DNA of 64,000 bases, taken from assembly GCF_028009165.1 (NCBI RefSeq), contig NC_079242.1, positions 5,208,001 to 5,272,000 on the forward strand. The letters are read 5' to 3'. Shown in pieces: positions 55,369 to 64,000 of the stretch (positions within the stretch are counted from its first letter, which is position 1; each line of letters starts with the position of its first letter). The position numbers were made by a program, and so were the translations under genes. The notes beneath the pieces were generated by a model. It worked only from the letters and a program-made list of their open reading frames with translations, made no database searches and had not been told where the DNA came from. Origin of the DNA: Akanthomyces muscarius (Eukaryota > Ascomycota > Sordariomycetes > Hypocreales > Cordycipitaceae).

Positions 55369-55376
55369 TATAAATA
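55369..55376 (+). promoter_or_regulatory. TATA box of the dehalogenase-like gene
   Basis: TATAAATA about 100 bp upstream of the ATG at 55478; a good match in sequence and place. Confidence 0.55.
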
Positions 55377-55477
55377 TGACGACATGTACCCCGCGATAGT
55401 TGAAGGCCGCGGCATCAAGACGCTAGACATCTCTGTCACTCTTTCTTCTCACAAAAACATTCGTTCACGATAAAATA

Positions 55478-56344
55478 ATGTCTCCAAGCGCCATTTCACC
55501 GCTTGCATCCATCAAGGCGCTCACCTTTGACGTCTTTGGAACGACTGTCGATTGGCGCACTTCCGTCATTGACGAGCTGGGGCTGCGCGTCCACCGCAAG
55601 CTCAGCACTAGCTCCGACGCCGATGGCGCCCCCTCCACGGAGCTGCGCGATCGGCTCGAATACCTCAACACCAATTACACCGGCCACGAGAGCCAAGAGA
55701 ACTGGACGGCGCGCTTCGCTGATGCCTGGCGCTCCTCGTACTGGTTCTTTGTGCGGTCGCAGGCCAAGGCAGGCGTCCAGGACACGGCCACGTTCAAAAC
55801 AACAGAGGAGCATTTCTACGATAGCCTGATTGAGCTCTTGGAAGAGTACCACCTTGAGGGTCTGTTTTCGGACGCGGAGCTCAAGTCGCTCAGTATGGTG
55901 TGGCACCGCCTCGCGCCCTGGCCGGATACCGTCGAGGGCTTAGCCAAGCTGGCGGCGCCGCCGCTGAACTTGCAGACTGCGACGTTGAGCAACGGCAGCA
56001 CGGATTTGATCAAGGATCTGAACGACTTCGGAGAGTTGGGTTTTCAGCACCAGTTCTGTGCCGAGTCGCTGAAGGCTTACAAGCCAGCGCCGGAGACGTA
56101 CCTCGGCGCGGCGAAGGAGTTGGGTCTGCAGCCAGAGGAGGTGGCCATGGTGGCGGCGCACATGTCCGATCTTGAGGCGGCGAGGAAAGTTGGCCTACGG
56201 ACCGTGTATGTAGAGAGACGAAAGGAGGAAGAATGGCGGGATCATCAGCTGGAGGAGGCCAAGGCGTGGGTTGACCTCTGGATCAAGGAGGATGAGGGAG
56301 GGTTTGTTGCGCTGGCGAAACGTCTCGACGAGCTGAGATTATAG
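55478..56344 (+). CDS. HAD-superfamily hydrolase, 2-haloacid dehalogenase type
   Basis: Single exon, 288 residues, ATG at 55478. Haloacid-dehalogenase motifs are in order: the nucleophile Asp18 in LTFDVFGTTVDW, the motif-II serine in TLSNGSTDL (about 180), the lysine in LKAYKPAPETY (about 208) and the acidic motif in AAHMSDLEAARKVGLRTVYV (about 230). A helical cap lies between motifs I and II. Fungal relatives of this size are annotated as type II 2-haloacid dehalogenases, but many act on other phosphate or halogen substrates. Probably cytosolic. It stands alone, with 2 kb on its left and 6 kb on its right free of genes, and has a good TATA box, which hints at inducible expression. Confidence 0.9.
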   Translation: MSPSAISPLASIKALTFDVFGTTVDWRTSVIDELGLRVHRKLSTSSDADGAPSTELRDRLEYLNTNYTGHESQENWTARFADAWRSSYWFFVRSQAKAGVQDTATFKTTEEHFYDSLIELLEEYHLEGLFSDAELKSLSMVWHRLAPWPDTVEGLAKLAAPPLNLQTATLSNGSTDLIKDLNDFGELGFQHQFCAESLKAYKPAPETYLGAAKELGLQPEEVAMVAAHMSDLEAARKVGLRTVYVERRKEEEWRDHQLEEAKAWVDLWIKEDEGGFVALAKRLDELRL

Positions 56345-59300
56345 TTGACTTTGACTACGATCAGGATTTCCAGGCTTCAGACTTGATTCAAGCTGCTCAG
56401 GAATAGGCTGAAAACTCATGACCGACTTTTTCTCTATGGCCATTATCATCTTCCCAGTGCTCCTCTATGATGTACCGATCTAAATCTCAATCGCGAATCA
56501 CGGTGGCACCACCGCACTACTGCGCGAATTTACCTACGGATACCTTATAATATAATATTAATCCATTCTTGATAATCTACCAGTACCTTCGAAAAATCCA
56601 AGAGAATCCTAGCTGTTGTATCTGCCTATTTTAGCCGTTCTGTTTAGATAGAACAGTTGATTTACATTCTACACCGAGCCCTACCCTAGAGGCCAGAAAG
56701 GGCGACAGGATCAGTCGACTGCTGGGTGTGAGCTGATCAATTGAGACATGCTAGATAGGACGACGCACTAAAATACGCGAGAACACGGCGTTAGCAGTGG
56801 ACAAGGTCTCTTGCCGTCATGACATGGGATTTGGGTCCAAACGTCCGAGCGCTGTGTATTTGTAACGCGTAATTTTACCTGCACATCGAAGAAACTCATG
56901 CGCGAAAACGGTCTTGACCAGTTGTAAAAACAACAAGACCATCGTACGAGGCGTATTTTGGCCACCCAGATCGCAAAGCTAGGGAGGTATCCAACGCTGG
57001 GTCTGGATGAATGATTTTTTTTGGTGTTAATTTGGGCGGGAAGTACAAAGGCACGGAAGCTCGCTTCTGTCCTCGACATCCTCCACGCGAAACACAGGAA
57101 ACACGCGCCCTCGTGGTCCGTGGCGCATAAAATAAACAATCGAAACAAGGTTGCGGGTTGCATGAGGCCTGCCGCATCGGTGGACGATCTGAAGCAAGAA
57201 CCCGAGTGTCTGTTTCTTTCGCTCTCGCTGGCGAGCCCGTGGATGCGCATGCGACGGTCACGACCGCGCGGGGCGCGCAGTGACTGTCGGCGCCCTTTGT
57301 ATCCTTTGTATTCTCATGCGCATGTGTACCCGGATCACAGCGCACTGATTAACAGTTTTAGCGCCCGCCTGAACCCTTCCGAGGTCTGGAAGAAATGCGC
57401 AATATCGGTACCTGCATCGGGCTTGGATTTCCGGCGTCGACAAGCATGATCGTCTCCCGCCGTTAGAGAGACACTGATAAAGAAAAGGGATAGTTTTGGG
57501 TATCCACGTAGTGCCTGCTGGCTCAAGTGACGTGGTGCACATGCGGCCTGGAGACCCATTTGATTCTGCTCGGCAGTTGTTGAGACAGAATGAGCAGGGC
57601 CATTGGGTCCCAGCTTGCAGGGACAGTGGTCGTCCGATGGCCGAAGGCTAAAACGGAACACCAAAGTGAGCGGAGCCGATTCATCTCGAGAAACGAGATG
57701 AAACCACATGAAGAAAGTCGCCTTCAAAACCGCCACGAGTGACGAAATTTTTTTTTAAATTGGCAAGGACCTTTCAACCCCGACTCCCTGACCGCGGCAC
57801 ATCACTTGCTGATGCGCGCCCATGTCCCTGTCGTGCAGCGCTGTCATCTGCGGTAGCAAGAATAGACCAGGACATTATCCGTAGATTGATGTTAATTGCT
57901 CTGGATCCGACGTGCAGATGGCCATGGCCAAGGCTGCCGAGTCGCTAATCAACACCAGATCCGCGAAGCCATCTAAGTGCAGTGCAAGCCGCGCGCATTA
58001 GCCAGTAGTAATATTATCATTATTAACACTGATAGTATTCCGTACTAGCAACGTTAGAGAAAGGGCTAGTACATTGGGACATACAATGCAATGCTACAGT
58101 CCCGTGGACATCGTTAATGCCGTGCAGTCAATGCGAGCAATGGTTGCATAGGACCAATCACACAATCGGGCTAGCGGGGAAAGAGAAAAAAGCACAGGGG
58201 AATGTTGATTAGCAGTGTTGCATTGCATTATATTAACTTACAGCCTCTCCGTGCATGTTGCCTCCATTCTCTTGCAGCTGCTGGGTCTCCCTAGGCTCGA
58301 TTGCAGCCGGAAGGCATGCCGTGTGTCTTGTGCGTCGTAGTGGCTTTTTTTAGGCATAGAAAGGGCGTGGGTGTGGTAATGAATGAGGTTGTACATCTTT
58401 GCCTCACATGGCTAGCTGGCAAGGTTGTCGGTACCGGCTTGGCTTTCTTGGCCTTATCATCTAAGTGGCCATTTGTTTGCAGCGCTGAGCATTGACAAGC
58501 CGAGCCTCCGTCGCTTTTGGCGACTAGGAAAGCAAAATTTCCAGCATTGATATCGAATTGGTGAAAAGTTCCCGTCCCTCCACCTGGGTGGCTTGCGCTA
58601 AGACTAGTTTGAGCACCTCATGGCTTGTGGATCTGCGGGAAAGGGCCAGAGAGCAGTACAAATTGCCAAAGTCCCCAGACGGGCCGCGGCCGTTCAGAGC
58701 CAGCGAGACCGATGGGAGGTGCCGGTGCTGGCCGCAAGGGGCTTTTCAACTTTTGTGTCTGCCCCAATCTGCTCCTGCGCACCAGGTGGAAAAGCGAATC
58801 AGTAATCTGTACTCACATTTCAAAGCGGGATCCTCGTCGTCCCCGCCAATTGTGGCTTTTGGTGGATAGGAGCGACATGCAGTCCTTCTGGATTTGAACA
58901 ACCTTCTTTGTTATTTTTACTTTGTGAAACGAGCTGGAGATGGGGAAGGACTGTGGGAGGGCGCCACACGATGTGGTGGTGGGTAGTTCAACGAGAGAAA
59001 TTTCCTCTTCTCCCCTCATTGCGGTGTCCCGTTCTGGCGAGGAAAGATTTGCTTTGCCCGAGCACCGGGCCGGCCCCTGGGCCCAAATGGTGTGGTGGAT
59101 TCATTTTGGCTAGGGGCATCGACAGCAGAGAACGAGGCCACTGCTAAAATCCGCACCTTGTTTTGGGAGGGTTGCTTCGCGTCGATTATACTTGGCGGAT
59201 TCTTCAACATCTCCTTTCTGGCGCGATCGCAGGTCCTTGATCTTTTGGTTGATGGCTGCATGAGTTTGGAAGTTTCTCCCAGCCCCGTCGAGCTGCACAA

Positions 59301-62300
59301 GCATGCCGTGGCATGTTAGCTGCTCGATTCAGGCTGCATTAGCAAGACATGGCACCTGGGCATCCCTCCCGGCCCCCTGCACGCTGGTCCAGGCTCATGA
59401 TCCCTCGTTCTCCTGGAACTCCACAAAATCGAGCGGCCGAGGGTGTAGCCATGCGCTGAGGCCAACGATGCAGCGCATCACGGTCCACCGAATTCCCCCG
59501 CTCCGCACTGGTGAGCTTGGGAAGGGAGAAAAGTTTCTGGCGTCGGGTCGTAGACAGGGGTTGTGTGATTGGCCTTGCATGTGCAATTTGTTAGTGAAGA
59601 GCAAAAGCAGGCACAAGCCCATAAACAAGACTGGGTCTTCCTGATTCGCCGCCTGGGTATAGTGACATCCGGGGCACAATGTCTCTTTTCGTCTTATGCC
59701 GTGCCGGCTGTCGACTGGCGGTACTGGCACGGGCGCATCTGCTCGCGAGGTCGACTCCTATTTCGACAATGGCTCTGGATGTGCCGCAAAGTTTGACGGT
59801 GCCTCTTGGGCAGAGCGATGGGCTAATGGCGCCACAGTGCTGTAAACGACTGTCACAAGCACAAAGAAAAGGGTCTACGGATATAGATGAACATTACTCA
59901 CGATTGAACGCGGGGATTTCTAGAGTCCGGCGCAGTTCATCGCTCCTGATATGCAAGCAGGCGTATGCTGTGAACGATTGCAGGCGGTCCATGCTCTGGC
60001 CAGTACTTGTTGTGCTCCAGTCCCGTTGGCAGCCAAGGTTCCTGAAGCCACTGGTTTTGATCACCCATGGGCAGAAGCCCAAAAGATGGGAAGGACAGCA
60101 GGGCTCATCATTGCCTGGCAGGGGAGCGTAAATTGGCAATTCTGGCAGCCAACGAAAGGAGCGAGAGGAGGTGGGCGTAATTAGCGCTCCCAGCCGGAGT
60201 GACCGCACAGGGCGGATGTCTTCCGACAGGCTGGGCCACGGACTGCATAATCAGCGTGGTACGTCGACTTGCTAATCACAATATCCTTGTCGAGGCGGCC
60301 CGTAGCCAGGAAGCTAGTGGAACTGCACCCCAGTCGGCATTCATCACTACGGAGCGTAGAGCCAAATGCAGAATGTCTGGCTGTCAAGTGTTTTACGCCG
60401 GGAGAGAAGCAACCTTGGTAACCAGGCGCGTAATGGTATGCGCAGGCAGTGTCCGTATGCATCGCCATCACAGCATTGGGTTTTGTTGCAGCTGTCGCAG
60501 CTGACTGACTTTGGTCGGGCCGTGGCGCGTCTGTACTCAGTAGTTGTTGTCTCCGAACCACCGAACCGGACGAGATGCCGCCTCCAAGGATCCATGCCAG
60601 GTTCCCCGGCTAGACTAACTGGTTAGTGGGCTGCGCAGAAGCTATTACCTAGTACGTGTACGGAGTACTTGGTGAAGACTGGTGCAAGGAGCTGCTCGAT
60701 GGGACAGCTCGGCGTCAGTTTGGTGGAGGAAGCGCTTGCCCCGAAGAACACTGCTGCAATAGTAGATGTAGCAGACGTATATTGGATGCGACCCCTGTAG
60801 ATTCTCAAACAACCACCATTAGCAGGTTCGGATCACAGGCTGTGGTGGCGCCAACGCAATGATGGTTGATACCAAGTTGACAGCGCGATTGCAGCAAGCC
60901 GGCCGTGGCGCGACGGTGCTGGCACATGTGGCGACTGCTGAGCTGCACCGACAAACAATAAAAGGAGGGGGATGGCATATGTACAGATATACAGTAGACA
61001 GGATGGCGAGGCCACTCTTGGCTGAAGTAGTAGAACCTTGCACGTCAGAAATAATTTGCCCTTCGTCATTTGCCTCCACCGCGTTGTCTACCCTTGCCGC
61101 GGTGCCAACTGCTGGCTTCCAGCTGCCCACTCAAAAAAGTTGCCCGCCAGCTGCCCAGCCCAGCAAGCTCCCGTAGACCAGGGCCAAACGCCTAGCTCGG
61201 CCCAAATTTCGCCAACTCTTGCCTCTCCTCTTCTCTTTTCCCTCTTCTGCTTTGCGCTGCGGTCCTGTCGCGCTGTTGAAATAGATACGGGCGTTGGAAG
61301 TTGGAATTCGTTTACTGCGGGATGCTTCGCTTTCGCATCTTCGACTGTCTAGCTGTGAGTCCCAGCCCTCCGTCACCACCACCACTTCTTTTCGAAACGT
61401 CTCGACCTGCCGGCCATGTCAACTAACCTCGCTTTCAGTGCCCCAGAATGATGCCCTCTTGAATTGGGACCTTCTGACCCTTCTCATCGCTCAATCGCTT
61501 CGTTGTCGTACCGAAACGACTGTGGCCACGATCGCGTCACCTCGCCCCATGATACCCGAACACCACTGCGCCGGCCGCGACCCAAGAGTATTTGCCTTTT
61601 GCCCCCAGTTCTTCGCGCGCAGACCCCGAATCTAAACGGGCCCGTTCCTACACTACTTCGAGTTCCATATTGTCTTTCTTTGACGCATTACCTTTTTGCA
61701 TATTCGCTGCACACCATCTTCGTCACGACACGACCCCTTTTGCCCCAACACCGGGCCGACAATTTGAGACCTCCCCGTTTTCTTTCTTTTGACTGACTCA
61801 AGCGTGCGTACTTGCTATTTTCTACGTTATATCCATGCATGAAAGTCAACATGCTTTGCTGCAATGAATTGCGACTCAGTCTGCTAACGATTTAACGTCT
61901 ACAGTGTCGAAATCCTTGACCGCTGCAGAACGTTAGAGGCGTCGTTTTTCTTTGTTTCAGCGCCAGAATTGAGAGGCTCACCCGCGCTAGCTCATCCCGC
62001 TGCCGTATGTAAGTCAGCCTAACCCGCCCTAGCATTGCCCCATACGAAGTCGTTGCTTTTTATTTTCCTTCTTTCCGCCTTCTCTTTCCCCGTGCGAAAC
62101 TCGCTAATACCTCTCAGTTACAGGTAAATGCATCATTGCTGAGTCGATCCTGTCGCAGTTGCCGGTTCTCACCCACAGGAACCTGGGTGGCTCGCTGACA
62201 TCTCAGCCCACCCGAACCCCCCGCTGATTGTCTTGCCTCGAAAGTGGTGGCTTCAGAGTCGTCAGCCAGGTTGACAGGAAAAGAAAAGTTCTGGGGTGTT

Positions 62301-62365
62301 GAATCCTGTTGACTTTTCTTCTCCTTTGACCTTGTTGGCCCTCGTCTCTACCTTCCAGCGTCAAC
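56345..62365. other. 6-kb gene-poor stretch upstream of the ApsA/NUM1-like gene
   Basis: Numerous frames up to about 150 codons on both strands overlap each other; none shows a domain, membrane topology or consistent splicing. A TACGGAGTAC element sits at 60659-60668. From about 61200 the DNA becomes CT-rich, and there are intron-like GTGCGT…CTACAG and GTAAGT signals between 61803 and 62120, so a spliced, long 5' leader is likely. Nothing else recognised. Confidence 0.5.
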
Positions 62366-64000
62366 ATGCCTGAATGGGAGACAGAAGACGAGCATGCGGG
62401 CAGTCTCAAGGCCCATGAGGCGACTCGTAGGTCATCTTCGAGGTCCGCCAAGTCTCGAAGAAGATCCAAGACTCCGCCCAACAGGTCCATTTCCCCCGCC
62501 CTGGCAGACAAAACCGCCAAGCGGTCCTCGCGCGACATCACCACGGACGAAACAATCAGTATTTTGGACCCTCGTCGATTTACACCCACTCTTCATGCCA
62601 ACCTCGTTTCCGAAATCCTCACTTTACGCAGAGACCAGGAGGATAAGACCAAACTCATTGAAAGTCTCGAAACTTCACTTTTCTCCACAAAAGAGGAAAA
62701 CGAATCTCTGCAGGCGAACTTTACTACTCTAGGGAAGGAAAGTCGCTCTCTCAAACGCCAACTATCCCTTCTAGAGGGTGGTACTTCCTCTGCTCTAGGC
62801 GAATTAGCTCGTGAACGCGACGATGCTGTCGAGTCCATTACAGAGACAAAGAAGCGACTAGATGCTGCTCAAAAGAGGATTCGAAGCTTGGAAGACGACT
62901 CCCAGCGCGTCCATGAGCAGTGGGCCAAGGAAAAGGATGATTGGGACGATGAGAGACGCAAATATGAGTGCAAGATCCACGTCTCCGAATCCCGACTCAA
63001 GACGATTCTCGAGGAAGTCGCAGCCTATCAGAATGCGCAGGCCAACGGTGAAGAGCTTGATGATGAACCCGATGATGCACACAAAGACAATGACGGTGCC
63101 AGTATTCGCACCATGAGCATGACTGGAAGCCTCCGCTACTCGCTTCTTAACAGCCCTGGTCCGGCCAATCCTAACGGCGCGTCGTTGGCGGACGAACTCA
63201 ATCTCGATGACGACGATAGCGATGCGGCGGCTACTGAGAGTGTTTTTTCCAGCCCCCGTCATAAGCGCACGATCAGTCGCGATACGGCGCCGATTGGTAG
63301 AATGCATCGAAGAGATCTTAGCCTTGAAAGCCTTAGCCGCCCCGGCAGCGCTGCTCGATCACGTCTTTTCTTCAATCCCAATGTTCTTGGCATTCTGCAA
63401 GGCGAAGACGAGGAACAACCATCCACTCCTACCGTGCCGCCCACTACCTACAAGGACACTGGTGTCCAGTTCTCGCCTCCACCATCGCCTAGGATTGAGC
63501 AATCCCGTAAGCCGGATGCGGAAAATGTTGCCCGCATCGTTCACGAGATTGAGGCGAATCAACGCCGCAAGCGAGTTCATCCTGGTAGTTGGTCTGGCAA
63601 GCCTGCCGTTGCCGAAGATGCTCAGCAGCGGTCGATGGTATCGACTTCTGCTCAGACTATCGAGACGCCGCTTAGCCCGCCCAGAACACCCAAGATGCAG
63701 ATCGAGCCCATGACACCTCCCCCGGAAAGAACCGAATCGACCATGGTATCATCAGCGATGCAGACAGACAAGGAGTCGGAGATGCCCGTTCTCAACGTTG
63801 TGCCGCCCCTGACACCCCCTATGCCTGCTATGCCCATTCCCAGTATCAATGTGCAGCCCCCCACGAGCAGACCGACAACACCAAGATCCCCCATGCTACC
63901 GCCTTATATGAAGAATTTTGGCTGTCAAGTCAACATCTCCTATGAAGTGCCGATGACTGAGGCTGCCGTTCAGACTGAGGGCATCCAAGTAGACAAAAGA
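62366..64000 (+). CDS. ApsA/NUM1-like cortical nuclear-migration protein, N-terminal part
   Basis: Open from the ATG at 62366 to the window edge (545 codons, no stop, no intron needed). The N-terminus is basic and serine-rich (about residues 20-40). A conserved start of the coiled-coil region follows (ISILDPRRFTPTLHANLVSE, about 65-85), then heptad-rich coiled coil to about residue 235. The rest is an acidic and Ser/Pro-rich stretch with repeated TPP/SPP motifs. This layout matches Aspergillus ApsA (anucleate primary sterigmata A), the filamentous counterpart of yeast Num1. It anchors dynein at the cell cortex and ends in a PH domain, which would lie beyond this window. The identification rests on the conserved coiled-coil start. 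Confidence 0.85.
   Translation, partial: MPEWETEDEHAGSLKAHEATRRSSSRSAKSRRRSKTPPNRSISPALADKTAKRSSRDITTDETISILDPRRFTPTLHANLVSEILTLRRDQEDKTKLIESLETSLFSTKEENESLQANFTTLGKESRSLKRQLSLLEGGTSSALGELARERDDAVESITETKKRLDAAQKRIRSLEDDSQRVHEQWAKEKDDWDDERRKYECKIHVSESRLKTILEEVAAYQNAQANGEELDDEPDDAHKDNDGASIRTMSMTGSLRYSLLNSPGPANPNGASLADELNLDDDDSDAAATESVFSSPRHKRTISRDTAPIGRMHRRDLSLESLSRPGSAARSRLFFNPNVLGILQGEDEEQPSTPTVPPTTYKDTGVQFSPPPSPRIEQSRKPDAENVARIVHEIEANQRRKRVHPGSWSGKPAVAEDAQQRSMVSTSAQTIETPLSPPRTPKMQIEPMTPPPERTESTMVSSAMQTDKESEMPVLNVVPPLTPPMPAMPIPSINVQPPTSRPTTPRSPMLPPYMKNFGCQVNISYEVPMTEAAVQTEGIQVDKR

Overview
The window is nuclear DNA of a filamentous ascomycete, most likely a sordariomycete close to Hypocreales (this placement is inference). 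The evidence is short GT..AG introns with CTAAC/CTNAC-type branch sites, a class III chitin synthase, Zn(II)2Cys6 regulators, fungal-only families (Opy2, GT90/CAP10-like, an ApsA/NUM1-like protein) and CT-rich leaders upstream of strongly expressed genes. I support 19 intact or near-intact protein genes and two decayed genes. I found no rRNA, tRNA, CRISPR array or recognisable intact transposon.

Layout. 0-7 kb: proline-synthesis gene PRO2, an NmrA-like dinucleotide-binding protein, a small DUF4267 membrane protein and a 14-TM-type MFS transporter. 7-11.2 kb: a decayed stretch with a broken amidase gene, a frame-shifted DUF6601-like membrane-protein gene, a telomere-like motif and short direct repeats. 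11.3-15.7 kb: a Zn2Cys6 regulator and a GT90 glycosyltransferase carrying one frameshift.

16.7-28.8 kb: the most interesting region, a compact five-gene set. It holds a Zn2Cys6 regulator, a 1,215-residue biotin-dependent carboxylase fused to PxpC(KipA)- and PxpB(KipI)-like domains (urea-carboxylase architecture), an acetamidase-type amidase, a LamB/YcsF (PxpA) protein and a UNC93-like transporter. Genes are arranged as two divergent pairs (carboxylase/amidase and PxpA/transporter), with the regulator tail-to-tail against the carboxylase. PxpA, PxpB and PxpC together form the bacterial ATP-dependent 5-oxoprolinase, and LamB was named from lactam utilisation in Aspergillus nidulans. A lactam, 5-oxoproline or related amide nitrogen-scavenging pathway is therefore the leading hypothesis: uptake, ATP/biotin-dependent ring or amide activation, hydrolysis, and a local regulator.

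28.8-64 kb: housekeeping genes separated by long gene-poor stretches. They are a Ras2-type GTPase, an Opy2-like HOG-pathway membrane anchor, class III chitin synthase, the NEDD8-conjugating enzyme UBC12, ketol-acid reductoisomerase ILV5, a PLP-dependent serine/threonine dehydratase-like enzyme, a HAD-type dehalogenase, and the N-terminal 545 residues of an ApsA/NUM1 cortical nuclear-migration protein that runs off the window. A 13-copy 15-bp minisatellite and a 7-bp tandem repeat lie in the intergenic DNA.
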